DNA of 64,000 nucleotides from Bradyrhizobium sp. SRS-191 (GCF_024586915.1 NZ_JANBVS010000001.1:310001-374000), one strand, 5' to 3'; numbered from the stretch's first letter, positions 28,175-38,007 are shown. Numbers and translations are program-made. Notes: generated by a model not told the origin, from the letters alone.

Positions 28175-28280
28175 TGTTCGGATCAAAGACTGCACATCAT
28201 CAGACTGCGCGTGATCCTCCCGCCACCCTCGAGCTACGGTGCGTCCAACGACCGAAACGATGGGTGGCGGCGGTGATCAT
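28149..28280 (-). ncRNA. Candidate sRNA or terminator-ended leader upstream of DUF1127 gene
   Basis: On the minus strand, a sigma-70-like promoter is ATGACA (28315-28310), a 17-bp spacer and TATAGA (28292-28287). The predicted transcript starts near 28280. It folds into a stem of nine perfect pairs, CCGCCACCC/GGGTGGCGG (28270-28262 with 28228-28220), extended by GATC/GATC. It ends in an intrinsic terminator, GCCGCCAG-AAAC-CTGGCGGC followed by T6 (28174-28149). No protein of useful length is encoded. It is either a stand-alone sRNA of about 130 nt or an attenuator leader for the DUF1127 gene. Confidence 0.55.
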
Positions 28281-28355
28281 GTCGGCTCTATAGTCGATCG
28301 CTCTGAGGTTGTCATCTGCAAATACGAAAGACCACCCCCGTCCGGTTCAACCCGT

Positions 28356-28913
28356 TCAGGACGGAAAAGCGCGGACCGTCCGCGCAAGCTCCCGCGCCAA
28401 CGGCCCCGGCAACACCTGATCGAAGATGCTGCTCAGTGTGCGGTAGTACCAGATCGTCCCGTCCTTCTTGCCAGTGAAGCGTTGCCACACCGCATCGCCA
28501 ACCTCGTCGAGATCGCGCGCGATCGCCTCGGCATTGTCGACCTTGTCGGCAAGCGAGACCAAAAGCGACGAGGCCGGCTTGTGCGGCAGCTTGGTGAGAT
28601 AGGCTTCCTTGCGGGGACGCCACTCCGGCTTCGGCTCGACCCAGCTATCGGTGCAGTCCGCGACGATCTCGGCGACATCATCGCCGAACCGCCGTCGGAT
28701 CTCGTCCAGCGTGGCCTGCCCGCCCTGGTCCTCGGCGGCGTCGTGCAGCAGGCCCGCGATGGCCTGCACTTCGCTGCCGCCGGCGGACAGCACCCGGCTG
28801 GAGACGCTCAGCAGATGCGCGACGTAGGGCACATTGCTGCCCTTGCGGAATTGGGTGCGATGCAGCTGCGCGGCATAGACAAGCGCGTCGTCATAGAGAG
28901 GTGAGAGTGACAT
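28356..28913 (-). CDS. HD-domain protein, small alarmone hydrolase (MESH1/SpoT-HD)-like
   Basis: A 185-residue single-domain protein matching the RelA/SpoT hydrolase fold. HRTQFRKGSNVPYVAHLLSV carries the first metal His (H33), GLLHDAAEDQGG carries H57-D58 and the E61/D62 pair used for water activation, and SLADKVDN carries the last Asp (D123). No synthetase domain is present. Such proteins remove pyrophosphate from (p)ppGpp or, in MESH1, dephosphorylate NADPH. It stands alone, followed by the candidate sRNA. Start ATG at 28913. Confidence 0.78.
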   Translation of the reverse strand: MSLSPLYDDALVYAAQLHRTQFRKGSNVPYVAHLLSVSSRVLSAGGSEVQAIAGLLHDAAEDQGGQATLDEIRRRFGDDVAEIVADCTDSWVEPKPEWRPRKEAYLTKLPHKPASSLLVSLADKVDNAEAIARDLDEVGDAVWQRFTGKKDGTIWYYRTLSSIFDQVLPGPLARELARTVRAFPS

Positions 28914-29768
28914 CAGTTTGCTTCTTCTCCGAATGGTTGGGGATCAGACAGTCGAACGTTCAATTCAGCAGAGCATAGCCGCAGGGTCACATGGAGCATC
29001 TCAAGAGGTCGTGCGTCAGCATAGCCCACCCGTCGGGCAAATCAGCTGCGCCGCCGACATGTGTCAGACGCCTTGCTGAGCCTTCAGCCGGCCGAGGGTG
29101 AACAAGAAGCCGTGCGCGGCACGACGAATTTCTTCAGCGCGTTCAAAGCCCGACTCAGTGTCCAGTCCTGCGCGCAAAAATATTCCGCTTTCGTCTTTCC
29201 AGAATTCATGTTTCCCTCCCCTCATCCCGCCTCGACACGAGGGGCGTATCGCGATCGTCACGACACGCGAGGTGGGAGGCGATGGCCGCCGACGGGCCGC
29301 AGCGCGCCTTCGGGCGTGCCGACGAACGGCTCCTGGCGGACGTGAAGTCGCAGCGTCCTGGCACCCCGAAGCTGGTGCCACGCCGGCGGTGATGATCCGC
29401 GGGTCACGGGGGCAAGACAGCCGGTCCCCGGGGAGACTGCGTATAAGCGTGAAGACCATCGCGCAGGGAATGCCGGATGTCGGCTGGACCTGTGGTGACT
29501 GCCGCCTGCTTTTTTGTTGCAGGCGGGCCATGGGTTGCGGCCAGCGCCCGGCATTCCCTGCGCCCTCGTGATTTGTCCGGGGGTCCGTCGATCTCAACAG
29601 CTCGGGCGCGTCAGCGCTGCGGGACGTCAGCGGCTGCGTCGCGTCTCCGTAATTCTCCGGCCCGACAGATCGAAAGATTACGGGCAGCGCCCTCGGCCGG
29701 AAAGGTTTTGGTTAATTTTGCCCTGCTACGTCTCGCTCATTCTTCTCTGACAGTGGATTCGGGACCCC
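28914..29768. other. 855-bp intergenic region with nested-palindrome repeat
   Basis: Open frames exist on both strands, but none has an SD, a domain or coding-like composition. The right half holds the nested inverted repeat at 29461-29563. The rest (29220-29460) also looks like dispersed repeat DNA. The stretch 29580-29768 precedes the chemoreceptor gene and should hold its promoter. Confidence 0.5.
29461..29563. repeat. Nested inverted-repeat element
   Basis: The outer arms are a perfect 16-bp pair, GCGCAGGGAATGCCGG (29461-29476) and its complement at 29548-29563. Inside lies a second hairpin, CCGCCTGC-N9-GCAGGCGG (29502-29526), with a T-rich loop TTTTTTGTT. The 103-bp unit resembles a dispersed repeat that I recall from Bradyrhizobium and that is often mis-annotated as small proteins. 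It encodes nothing visible. Confidence 0.65.
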
Positions 29769-31031
29769 ATGGCTTTCTTCTCCGGCAAGTCGGCTGATCG
29801 CACGCATAACCTGTTGATGGCGGAGCTGTTCGAGCGCAATCGCGACGCCATCCTGGTGATGTCCGAAGGCAAGATCATCGCCTGCAACGAGACCGCGGTG
29901 CGCTTCGGCGGCTTCCGCAGCAAGCAGGACCTGCTGTCGCGCTCGCCAGCGACGATGGCGCCGGAATTCCAGCCCAACGGCAAGCGCTCCGCCGAAATGG
30001 TGAAGGAGATGGACGCCAAGGCCCGGCGCGAAGGCCATGCCAGCTTCGAGTGGACCACCAAGCGCGCCGACGGCAGCCCGGCGCTGGTGCAGATCACGCT
30101 GGTGCCGACCACGATCGAGGGCCAGACCTACGTCATGAGCTTTCGCCGCGATCTCTCCGATCTCATTGCCGCGCGCGAGGAGAAGAAGCGCGCGCTCGAC
30201 CGGATTGCCAAGGATTTCGAGACCTCCGTCGGCGCCATCGCCAATGCCATCTCCGGCGCCTCGCGTGAGGTCGAGACCACAGCAGCGTCGCTGACCGCCA
30301 CCGCCGACCAGGCCACCCAGCGCGTGGCGCTGGTGGCTTCGGCGTCGAGCTCCGCCTCGTCCAACGTCCAGTCGGTGGCCGGCGCGACCGAGGAGCTGTC
30401 GAGCTCGGTCAGCGAGATCAACCGCCAGGTCGCGACCTCCTCGACCATCGCCGCCGAGGCGGTCGAGGCCTCCTCGCGCACCAACGACCTCGTCAACAGC
30501 CTGGCTGACGCCGCCGCCAAGATCGGCGCCGTCACCGACATGATCAACGCGATCGCCAGCCAGACCAATTTGCTGGCGCTGAACGCCACCATCGAGGCGG
30601 CGCGCGCCGGTGATGCCGGCCGCGGCTTCGCCGTCGTCGCCTCCGAGGTGAAGAGCCTGTCGAGCCAGACCGCCAAGGCGACCGACGAGATCTCGGCCCA
30701 TATCAGTGCGATGCAGCGCGCCACCAGCGACACCGTCGCGGCGATTCAGGGCATCGGCGGCACCATCGGCCAGATCAGCGAGATCGCCAAGACGATTGCC
30801 ACCGCAGTCGACCAGCAGGGCCACGCCACGCAGGAGATCGCCCGCTCGGTCAGCCAGGCCGCCAGCGGCACCCGCGAGGTCGCGACCAACATCGGCTCGG
30901 TCAGCCAGACGGTGGAGTCGGCCGGCGGCGCCGCGCGGCAGATGCTGGGCGCGGCGGGGCAGCTCTCCAGGCATGCCGACGATCTGCGCGGCAAGGTGAA
31001 GGACTTTTTGACCGCCGTGCAGGCGGCGTGA
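29769..31031 (+). CDS. Soluble PAS-containing methyl-accepting chemotaxis protein
   Basis: A 420-residue receptor without membrane helices, so it is cytoplasmic. A PAS domain occupies about 15-130 ([40 protein letters not shown]). The signalling domain has the hairpin tip [20 protein letters not shown] and [20 protein letters not shown], the CheA/CheW contact region. It would sense an internal cue, perhaps redox or energy state. No che genes lie nearby. A perfect hairpin 39 bp after the stop likely terminates it. Confidence 0.9.
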   Translation: MAFFSGKSADRTHNLLMAELFERNRDAILVMSEGKIIACNETAVRFGGFRSKQDLLSRSPATMAPEFQPNGKRSAEMVKEMDAKARREGHASFEWTTKRADGSPALVQITLVPTTIEGQTYVMSFRRDLSDLIAAREEKKRALDRIAKDFETSVGAIANAISGASREVETTAASLTATADQATQRVALVASASSSASSNVQSVAGATEELSSSVSEINRQVATSSTIAAEAVEASSRTNDLVNSLADAAAKIGAVTDMINAIASQTNLLALNATIEAARAGDAGRGFAVVASEVKSLSSQTAKATDEISAHISAMQRATSDTVAAIQGIGGTIGQISEIAKTIATAVDQQGHATQEIARSVSQAASGTREVATNIGSVSQTVESAGGAARQMLGAAGQLSRHADDLRGKVKDFLTAVQAA

Positions 31032-31069
31032 GTTTCGATCGTCTGCGACCGAATTTGACGATCAGGAAG

Positions 31070-31092
31070 GCTCCGCGACGATGTCGCGGAGC
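31070..31092 (+). terminator. Hairpin after the chemoreceptor gene
   Basis: GCTCCGCGAC-GAT-GTCGCGGAGC is a perfect 10-bp stem with a 3-nt loop, 39 bp past the stop. It is followed by AGCTGTTTG, a weak T-run. It is a probable 3' end of the chemoreceptor transcript. Confidence 0.6.
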
Positions 31093-31189
31093 AGCTGTTT
31101 GAGGACGTGGATAGGATTCCTAGAGCGACGCTGTTCAAAGCGGCGCTCGTTCGCTGCGAGTTGGGAGACCGCGAGCCCCACCCTCCGCC

Positions 31190-31312
31190 GTCGTCCCGGG
31201 CTTGACCCGGGACCCATACTCCGCGGCGGATGTGGCGAGACGAGATCGGAACGACGGGCGTGCCGCCACACCACACCCTGTGGTTACGGGTCCCGGCGTT
31301 CGCCGGGACGAC
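31190..31312 (-). repeat. Composite palindromic repeat, copy 2 (inverted relative to copy 1)
   Basis: Its left arm GTCGTCCCGGGCTTGACCCG and right arm GGGTCCCGGCGTTCGCCGGG are each self-palindromic. Read on the minus strand it shows the same block order as 26232-26395, including TAACCACAGG, CCGATCTCGTCTC and GCGGAGTATGGGTCCCGG. It fills the gap between the convergent chemoreceptor and ratA genes; nothing else is seen in 31093-31361. Confidence 0.75.
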
Positions 31313-31361
31313 GACTGAGGGTGAGGCGCCGACTGATGTCGAAAATCGGCAGCAGCAAGAC

Positions 31362-31835
31362 TTACGTCGACGACACCGCCGGCTTCCGCCCGTAGATCGC
31401 GTCGGCCCGCTTTTCGAACGCCGCCGACATGCGCGCGAACACCGTGTCGAACATCGAGCCCATCAGCATCGCCAGCATGCGGCTCTTGAACTCATAGGCG
31501 ATGAAGAACGTCACCTCGCAGGCGCCCTGCTCCCGCTGCTCGAAGCTCCAGCGGTTTTCCAGGCTGGAGAACGGCCCGCTGACATACTCGACCAGGATGT
31601 TGCGCTTGGCGCGATCGAGCGTGACGCGGCTGGTGAACGTCTCCTTCACCAGCTTGAACGACACGGTCATGTCGGCGACGACGACCTCGGTGCCGTCAGG
31701 CTTCGGATTGCGCTGACGTACCACGAGGCGCTCGCACAGCGGAACGAATTCCGGGTAGCGCTCGACGTCGGCGACGAGGTCGAACATCTGGTCGGCCGTG
31801 TGCGCGACGCGGCGCTTGTTGGAAAATCTCGGCAT
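31362..31835 (-). CDS. RatA/Coq10-type START-domain protein
   Basis: A 157-residue SRPBCC-fold protein: MPRFSNKRRVAHTADQMFDL, then VADVERYPEFVPLCE, VSGPFSSLENRWSFEQ and FFIAYEFKSRMLAMLMGSMF. The family covers Coq10, a ubiquinone-binding protein needed for respiration, and RatA. In alphaproteobacteria next to lipA the Coq10 role is the more likely. Start is ATG 31835, 10 bp after the lipA stop, so the two are co-transcribed. Confidence 0.87.
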   Translation of the reverse strand: MPRFSNKRRVAHTADQMFDLVADVERYPEFVPLCERLVVRQRNPKPDGTEVVVADMTVSFKLVKETFTSRVTLDRAKRNILVEYVSGPFSSLENRWSFEQREQGACEVTFFIAYEFKSRMLAMLMGSMFDTVFARMSAAFEKRADAIYGRKPAVSST

Positions 31836-31845
31836 CTCGTCTCGA

Positions 31846-32805
31846 TCAGCGCGCGAGCGCGTCGCGCGCGGCCTTCAGTCTGGCGAAGTCCTCGCCGGCA
31901 TGGTGGGAGGAGCGCGTGAGCGGGCTCGCCGACACCATCAGGAAGCCCTTGGTGTAGGCGACGGTCTCGTAGTTGGAGAACTCCTCCGGCGTGACGAACG
32001 ACATCACGGCGTGGTGCTTCTTCGTGGGCTGCAGGTACTGCCCGATGGTGAGGAAATCGACCTCGGCCGAGCGCAGATCGTCCATCACCTGCAGCACCTC
32101 GTGGCGCTGCTCGCCGAGGCCGACCATGATGCCGGACTTGGTGAAGATGGTGGGATCGATCTCCTTGACCCGCTGCAGCAGCCGGATCGAGTGGAAGTAG
32201 CGCGCGCCGGGACGGACCGAGAGATAGCGCGACGGCACCGTCTCAAGATTGTGGTTGAAGACGTCCGGCTTGGCCGCAACGACCTGCTCCAGCGCGCCCT
32301 CCTTGCGCAGGAAATCGGGCGTCAGCACCTCGATCGTGGTGGTCGGGCACTTCGCGCGGATGGCGCGGATGGTCGCGGCGATATGGGCGGCGCCGCCGTC
32401 GGCGAGATCGTCGCGGTCGACCGAGGTGACGACGACATGGGCGAGGCCCAGCTTGAAAGTGGCCTCGGCGACGTGCTCGGGCTCACCGGCGTCGAGCGCC
32501 TGGGGCATGCCGGTCTTGACGTTGCAGAAGGCGCAGGCCCGCGTGCAGGTGTCGCCCATGATCATGAAGGTGGCGTGCTTCTTGTCCCAGCACTCGCCGA
32601 TGTTCGGGCAGCCGGCCTCCTCGCACACCGTGACCAGGCCGTTCTCGCGCACGATGTTGCGGGTGTCGGCATAGCCGCGCGTGGTCGGCGCCTTGACGCG
32701 GATCCAGGCAGGCTTGGCCGGCGAGACGGAGTCCGGTCGGTTCACCTTTTCGGGGTGGCGCGGGCGCAGCGGCGTGTTCGAGAGGGTGTCGACGATGGTG
32801 ACCAT
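31846..32805 (-). CDS. lipA: Lipoyl synthase LipA
   Basis: A 319-residue radical-SAM enzyme that inserts two sulfurs into octanoyl-lipoyl domains. The auxiliary cluster motif is [12 protein letters not shown] (CX4CX5C) and the SAM cluster motif is CTRACAFC (CX3CX2C). The C-terminal [10 protein letters not shown] carries the conserved Arg-Ser-Ser. ATG at 32805 ([20 protein letters not shown]) matches family N-termini; the open frame extends 65 codons upstream but is not conserved-looking. It is divergent from mpg. Confidence 0.96.
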   Translation of the reverse strand: MVTIVDTLSNTPLRPRHPEKVNRPDSVSPAKPAWIRVKAPTTRGYADTRNIVRENGLVTVCEEAGCPNIGECWDKKHATFMIMGDTCTRACAFCNVKTGMPQALDAGEPEHVAEATFKLGLAHVVVTSVDRDDLADGGAAHIAATIRAIRAKCPTTTIEVLTPDFLRKEGALEQVVAAKPDVFNHNLETVPSRYLSVRPGARYFHSIRLLQRVKEIDPTIFTKSGIMVGLGEQRHEVLQVMDDLRSAEVDFLTIGQYLQPTKKHHAVMSFVTPEEFSNYETVAYTKGFLMVSASPLTRSSHHAGEDFARLKAARDALAR

Positions 32806-32938
32806 GGGACCTGCAAATCGCTGTTGCGCCCTAGCTATTCCGTGGCGGGCTGCGCCGCAACCGGCTGGCCGAGGATACCAGGGCATGGCAGATATGGGCA
32901 GCGCCCGCGGGCGCTCATCCCGGCAGATTTTCTTGAGA

Positions 32939-33604
32939 ATGGCGCAAAAACCGGCAAAAACTCCCGGAGTTTCACGGCCTCGGGCCCGCGGCGCAGGCAA
33001 GCGGCTGACGCGGTCCTTCTTCGCCCGCGATGTGCTCCAGGTGGCACCCGACCTGATCGGGGCGACGTTCCTGGTCGACGGCGTCGGCGGCGTGATCGTC
33101 GAGGTCGAGGCGTATCACCACACCGACCCCGCGGCGCACTCGTTCCGCGGGCCTACGCCGCGCAACCAGGTGATGTTCGGGCCGCCCGGCTTTGCCTATG
33201 TCTACCGCTCCTACGGCATCCACTGGTGCGTGAACTTCGTCTGCGAGGCCGAGGGCTCGGCGAGTGCCGTGCTGATCCGGGCGGTCGAGCCGACGATGGG
33301 CGTGGACGAGATGCGGCGGCGGCGTGGGCTGGAGGATGTGCGGGCGCTGTGCTCGGGGCCGGGCAAGCTCACCGAGGCGATGGGCGTGACCATCGCGCAC
33401 AACGGGCTGGCGCTGGATGCGTCTCCGATCGAGCTGTTCGCACGGTCAGGCGATGTCGAGGTCGTCACCGGCATCCGCATCGGCATCACCAAGGCGATCG
33501 AGAAGCCCTGGCGCTTCGGCCTGAAGGGCTCGCGGTTTCTGAGCAAGCCGTTTCCGCCCACAGCCGTCGTCCCGGGCAAGCGCAGCGCGACCCGGGGCCC
33601 ATAA
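32939..33604 (+). CDS. DNA-3-methyladenine glycosylase (AAG/MPG family)
   Basis: A 221-residue base-excision enzyme from ATG 32939 ([17 protein letters not shown]). [20 protein letters not shown] opens the fold, [20 protein letters not shown] has the catalytic Glu, [20 protein letters not shown] has the intercalating Tyr region, and [15 protein letters not shown] the base pocket. The last 14 residues ([14 protein letters not shown]) and the stop are encoded by a dispersed palindromic repeat (33566-33692), which has replaced the native C-terminus. The catalytic core seems complete. Confidence 0.88.
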   Translation: MAQKPAKTPGVSRPRARGAGKRLTRSFFARDVLQVAPDLIGATFLVDGVGGVIVEVEAYHHTDPAAHSFRGPTPRNQVMFGPPGFAYVYRSYGIHWCVNFVCEAEGSASAVLIRAVEPTMGVDEMRRRRGLEDVRALCSGPGKLTEAMGVTIAHNGLALDASPIELFARSGDVEVVTGIRIGITKAIEKPWRFGLKGSRFLSKPFPPTAVVPGKRSATRGP

Positions 33605-33692
33605 CCACAGGGAGAAGTGAGGCGAAGAACGACGCCGAGCGCGCCCGACCGAAGCATCACACGTTATGGGTCCCGGCGTTCGCCGGGACGAC
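33566..33692 (+). repeat. Composite palindromic repeat, copy 3, overlapping mpg end
   Basis: The left arm GTCGTCCCGGGCAAG ends GGGGCCCATAACCACAGG, and the right arm at 33668-33692 is the same 25 bp as 31288-31312 (GGGTCCCGGCGTTCGCCGGG and GACGAC overlap). The middle differs from copies 1 and 2. The left arm supplies the last codons and TAA of mpg. It fills the gap between the convergent mpg and valS genes. Confidence 0.75.
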
Positions 33693-33731
33693 AGCGGAAA
33701 TTGGTGAAGCAGTCGACGTGACGCGCGGCAG

Positions 33732-36599
33732 CTAGCCCACGCCCTGCAGCCGCGACAGCGCGTCCTGGAACTTAGCCTTGCGGGCCAGCGCCGCCTCGCG
33801 CTTCTCCTTCTCCTCCTCGACGAGCTCCTCGGGCGCGTTGGCGACGAACTTCTCGTTGCCGAGCTTCTTGTCGACGCGCTCGATGTCGGCCTCGGCCTTG
33901 GCAATCTCTTTGCCCAGGCGGGTGCGCTCGGCGGCGAGATCGACGACGCCCTTGAGCGGCAGCGCGGCGACCTCGCCGCGGACGACGAGTTGCGCCGCGC
34001 CTTCCGGCGCGGTGTCGGCGAAGGAGATGTCCGACAGCCGCGCGAGTCGCTTGATGACCTCGCTCCAGCGCGGCGCGCGGTCGCGGGTCTCGGCGGAGGC
34101 GCCAACGAGGGCGAGCGGCATCAGGGTGGCCGGCGGGATGTTCATCTCGGCGCGGACCGAGCGGATCGCGGTGACGAGATCGACCACCCAGCCGATCTCG
34201 GCCTCGGCGGCCTCGTCCTTGAAGCTGGCGGCGTCGAACGACACCAGCACCGGCGGCACCAGCGGATCACCGAAGCTCGCGGCCGACAGCGCGGCGATCT
34301 CGGCGACCGTCGGCGTGTCGACGCGGTGCGGCCAGGGCGACAGGGTCAGCAGGCTGTCGCGCTTCGCCGTCGACTCCCACAGCGCCTCGGTGATGAAGGG
34401 CATGAAGGGATGCAGGAGCTTGAGGATCTCGTCGCGCGCCCAGGCGACCATCGCCTTGGTCTCGTCCTTGGCCGGCCCCTCTTCGCCCAGCAAGGTCGGC
34501 TTGGAGAGCTCGACATACCAGTCGCAATAGACGTCCCAGACGAAGCGGTAGATGGCGTTGGCCGCGTCGTTGAAGCGATAGGCCTCCAGCGCCTCGGTGA
34601 CCTCGCGGGTGGCCGCGGCCGCCTCGTGGGCGATCCAGCGGTTGAGCGTCTCCTTGGCGGAGGCCGGATCAAAGCCCTCCGGCACGGTGCAGCCGTTCAT
34701 CTCGGCGAAGCGGCTGGCGTTCCAGAGCTTGTTGGCGAACTTGCGGTAGCCCTCGACGCGCTGCGTCGACAGTTTGATGTCGCGGCCCTGCGCGGCCATG
34801 GCGGCGAGCGTGAAGCGCAGCGCGTCCGCGCCGTGTTCGTCGATCAGCGCGAGGGGATCGATGACGTTACCCTTCGACTTCGACATCTTGGCGCCCTTCT
34901 CGTCACGGACGAGCGCGTGGATGTAGACGGTCGAGAACGGCACCTCCTTCATGAAATGGAGGCCCATCATCATCATGCGGGCGACCCAGAAGAAGATGAT
35001 GTCGAAGCCGGTGACCAGCACGTTGGTCGGGTAGTAGCGCTTCACCTCGGGCGTATCGTCGGGCCAGCCGAGCGTCGAGAACGGCCACAGCGCCGAGGAG
35101 AACCAGGTGTCGAGCACGTCCTCGTCGCGCGTGATGAAACCCTCGCGCTTGTTGCGGTCGAGCGCCATCTCGCGGCCCTGCTCCGCCGTGATGACCTCCT
35201 GCTCGACGTAGTAGCCGATGGCGTGACCGACAGCCTCCTCCTCGGTCTCGGCAACGAACACCTTGCCGTCGGGACCGTACCAGGCCGGGATCTGATGGCC
35301 CCACCACAGCTGGCGCGAGATGCACCAGGGCTGGATGTTCTCCATCCACTCGAAATAGGTCTTCTCCCAGTTGCGCGGCACGAACGTCGTCGCGCCCGAG
35401 CGGACGGCGGCGATCGCCGGCTGCGCCAGCGTCTTGGCGTCGACATACCACTGGTCGGTCAGATAGGGCTCGATGACGACGCCCGAGCGGTCGCCATGCG
35501 GCACCATATGGGTGTTCGGCTCGACGCGCTCGAGGAAGCCGAACGCCTCCAGCCGCTCCAGGATCTTCTTGCGCGCGGCGAAGCGCTCGACGCCGTGGAA
35601 TTCCTTGGCGAACTCCTCGGAGCCCTCGGGCAGCCCGCGCAGATAGTCCTCGTTGTCGACCAGCGCAATGCAGCCCTCGCGGTCGAGGATGCTGATCTGC
35701 GGCAGGCCGTGGCGGCGGCCGACCTCGAAATCGTTGAAGTCGTGCGCCGGCGTGATCTTGACCGCGCCGGTGCCCTTCTCCGGATCGGAATAGGTGTCGG
35801 CGACGATCGGGATCTCGCGCCCGACCAGCGGCAGGATTACGCGCTTGCCGACGAGGTGCTGATAGCGCTCGTCATCCGGATGCACGGCGACCGCGCTGTC
35901 GCCGAGCATGGTCTCGGGACGCGTCGTGGCGACGACGATGAAGCTCGAGGGATCCTCGGGGCTGAACGTCTTGCCCTCGATCGGATAGCGCAGGTACCAG
36001 AGGTTGCCCTTGACCTCGATCTGCTGGACCTCGAGGTCGGAGATCGCGGTCAAGAGCTTCGGGTCCCAGTTGACCAGCCGCTTGTCCTTGTAGATCAGCC
36101 CAGCGCGGTGCAGCTCGACGAACACCTTCACGACGGCCTTGGACAGGCCCTCGTCCATGGTGAAGCGCTCGCGGCCCCAGTCGCAGGAGGCGCCGAGGCG
36201 CTTGAGCTGGTTGATGATGGTGCCGCCGCTCTCATCCTTCCACTGCCAGACGCGCTCGAGGAACTTCTCGCGGCCCATCTCGCGGCGGCCCGGCTGCTGA
36301 CGCTCCATCAGCTGGCGCTCGACCACCATCTGGGTGGCGATGCCGGCGTGGTCGGTGCCGGGCTGCCACAGCACGTCGCGGCCACGCATGCGCTCGAACC
36401 GGCACAGGATGTCCTGCAGCGTGTTGTTGAGCGCGTGCCCCATGTGCAGCGACCCGGTCACGTTCGGCGGCGGGATCACGATGGTGAAGGGATCGGCGTC
36501 GCGGCGGTCAGGGCGGCCGGCGGAGAACGCGCGGGCATCCTCCCAGACCAGGGACATACGACCTTCGAGGTCGGCGGGCTGATAATTCTTCTCGATCAT
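33732..36599 (-). CDS. valS: Valyl-tRNA synthetase
   Basis: A 955-residue class I synthetase. HIGH-type motif [20 protein letters not shown] lies near residue 40-60; the editing CP1 domain and [13 protein letters not shown] follow; the KMSKS motif is [16 protein letters not shown]-terminal coiled coil, typical of ValRS, ends the protein ([20 protein letters not shown]). ATG at 36599 ([20 protein letters not shown]) is the family-like start; the frame is open 47 codons upstream. It lies downstream of popZ on the same strand, a common alphaproteobacterial pairing. Confidence 0.97.
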   Translation of the reverse strand: MIEKNYQPADLEGRMSLVWEDARAFSAGRPDRRDADPFTIVIPPPNVTGSLHMGHALNNTLQDILCRFERMRGRDVLWQPGTDHAGIATQMVVERQLMERQQPGRREMGREKFLERVWQWKDESGGTIINQLKRLGASCDWGRERFTMDEGLSKAVVKVFVELHRAGLIYKDKRLVNWDPKLLTAISDLEVQQIEVKGNLWYLRYPIEGKTFSPEDPSSFIVVATTRPETMLGDSAVAVHPDDERYQHLVGKRVILPLVGREIPIVADTYSDPEKGTGAVKITPAHDFNDFEVGRRHGLPQISILDREGCIALVDNEDYLRGLPEGSEEFAKEFHGVERFAARKKILERLEAFGFLERVEPNTHMVPHGDRSGVVIEPYLTDQWYVDAKTLAQPAIAAVRSGATTFVPRNWEKTYFEWMENIQPWCISRQLWWGHQIPAWYGPDGKVFVAETEEEAVGHAIGYYVEQEVITAEQGREMALDRNKREGFITRDEDVLDTWFSSALWPFSTLGWPDDTPEVKRYYPTNVLVTGFDIIFFWVARMMMMGLHFMKEVPFSTVYIHALVRDEKGAKMSKSKGNVIDPLALIDEHGADALRFTLAAMAAQGRDIKLSTQRVEGYRKFANKLWNASRFAEMNGCTVPEGFDPASAKETLNRWIAHEAAAATREVTEALEAYRFNDAANAIYRFVWDVYCDWYVELSKPTLLGEEGPAKDETKAMVAWARDEILKLLHPFMPFITEALWESTAKRDSLLTLSPWPHRVDTPTVAEIAALSAASFGDPLVPPVLVSFDAASFKDEAAEAEIGWVVDLVTAIRSVRAEMNIPPATLMPLALVGASAETRDRAPRWSEVIKRLARLSDISFADTAPEGAAQLVVRGEVAALPLKGVVDLAAERTRLGKEIAKAEADIERVDKKLGNEKFVANAPEELVEEEKEKREAALARKAKFQDALSRLQGVG

Positions 36600-36873
36600 G
36601 ACATTTCCCAGCTGGCGCGGCGCCGGCTGTCCAATTCGGGATGTCGCGGAACTTCGTCCAGGTCTTTGGTCGCGACCTGAAAAAGCTCGCGCAAGCTGTT
36701 GGTGCCTGGGCTCTTTTCGGACTGATGCCCGGCCAGTCATCGCACTCTCGAAGAGCGATCTCCGATCCGCCCGGCCGGCACCAGCTTGAACAGGCTAGAA
36801 AGCCGCCGCGGGCCGCCAAGTCAACAGCGGCGGCCAAATCAGGCGCGGGCGGCGAAAGGCGCGGGCCGGCGGC

Positions 36874-37629
36874 TCACCTGCCGCGCGAGACGCGCTCGAT
36901 CTCCGCCTTGACGATGCGCTCGACCAGGGCCGGCAGATTGTCGTCCAGCCAGGATTTGAGCATCGGCCGCAGCATCTCCTTGACGAGATCCTCCAGCGTC
37001 CGGGCGTTGTTGCTCAGCACGGTGTTGGCCAGCGCGTTGAACGCCGACTCCACCGCGTTGACGGTTGAGGGCGCCAGGATCGGCTGCTTCGGCGGGGTCG
37101 CTTCGAACGAGGCCTCGAAGGTCGGCGCGCTGGCCGGCTTGTGATTGAGCCGCCCGGATTCGATGAACTCGATGTCGTCCTGCGGCTCCACCTTGCGGAA
37201 GGAAGCCGCGGCGGCGGGGGCTGGAGCGGGGGTTGGAGGTGCCACTGCCATATCGTCCGTCAACTCAAGTACATCTGGTTCAGGAGCGGGCTCGGGTTGC
37301 GCCGGCTGCGCTTCTGCGACGGGACTAGTTTCATCCAAACCCGCCAGCAATGCGTCAATGTCGTCCTGGCTGTTGCTCGGCGCTGCCGCAGGCGGCGGTG
37401 GGGCCGGCGCCGGCTTCGCGGCAGCCGGGGCAATCTTGGACGGCGGGATGTCGTTCATGACCGGCTTCGGCGCCGGTGCGGGCGCAGCCGGCTTCTCGGC
37501 CTTCACGGGCTCCGGCGCTGCGGCCTTCTCCGCAGCCGGCGGCTTGGCTTCATCGTCGGCAATGATCCGCCGGATCGACGCCAGAATCTCCTCCATGGAG
37601 GGTTCTTGGACCTTTGCAGGCTGCGTCAT
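36874..37629 (-). CDS. popZ: Polar organizing protein PopZ (DUF2497)
   Basis: A 251-residue protein. The N-terminal helix QEPSMEEILASIRRIIADDE is the partner-binding region of PopZ. The centre (about 35-145) is Pro/Ala/Glu-rich and disordered. The C-terminal oligomerisation helices are LEDLVKEMLRPMLKSWLDDN and LPALVERIVKAEIERVSRGR. PopZ forms the polar matrix that anchors ParB-parS and recruits polarity factors. ATG 37629 has GGAG 8 bp before it and is preferred over TTG 37641. Confidence 0.9.
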   Translation of the reverse strand: MTQPAKVQEPSMEEILASIRRIIADDEAKPPAAEKAAAPEPVKAEKPAAPAPAPKPVMNDIPPSKIAPAAAKPAPAPPPPAAAPSNSQDDIDALLAGLDETSPVAEAQPAQPEPAPEPDVLELTDDMAVAPPTPAPAPAAAASFRKVEPQDDIEFIESGRLNHKPASAPTFEASFEATPPKQPILAPSTVNAVESAFNALANTVLSNNARTLEDLVKEMLRPMLKSWLDDNLPALVERIVKAEIERVSRGR

Positions 37630-38007
37630 TTCCGACTCCAAATCAGCGACGCCGCCGCACGCGCCGGCTCAACGCAACCGTCCCGGGCGCCGGATCCAAG
37701 CGGCTTGGACTTCTCAACGGACATGCCGACTTGTCTCCAGACGAGGCCAGATCGATGCAAAACAACAGAACGATACTGTCCATGTCGGCGTCTATTCTTG
37801 GAAGAACATCCGACGTAGTCCGAATCGTTCGGCGGCCATTTTGAGGCTATGTCATGGCAACAAATGAATGCAAGCAACGCCCGCCGCGAACCGGTGGAGC
37901 ACGGTGTTCGCCGGCCAAGCGTCTCACATTCATCACAACTACAGCATGTGCCATAAAAAAATCCCCCGGCCAAGGACCGGGGGATCTGCACTGATCTTAA
38001 GATTTGG
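37630..38007. other. popZ-tolC intergenic region (378 bp)
   Basis: It contains the tolC intrinsic terminator at 37955-37985 and, between 37630 and 37950, the popZ promoter region. A 29-codon plus-strand ORF starting at 37755 has GAGG upstream but nothing else to support it. No RNA gene was recognised. Confidence 0.45.
37955..37985 (-). terminator. Intrinsic terminator of tolC
   Basis: On the minus strand, ATCCCCCGG-TCCTTGG-CCGGGGGAT is a perfect 9-bp stem followed by a run of T residues. It lies 23 bp after the tolC stop. Confidence 0.9.

Noticed and set aside
28250..28280. Leader peptide (MITAATHRFGRWTHRS...) at the start of the sRNA candidate
   Set aside because: There is no room for an SD before its ATG; it would be leaderless, and a single Trp does not suggest classical attenuation.
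29098..29571. Open frame of 157 codons (MNKKPCAARRISSARSK...)
   Set aside because: It runs through the nested palindromic repeat, has no good SD and resembles repeat-derived spurious proteins.
33990..36680. 896-codon open frame opposite valS
   Set aside because: It is an antisense shadow of a clear valyl-tRNA synthetase, without a start region or motif.
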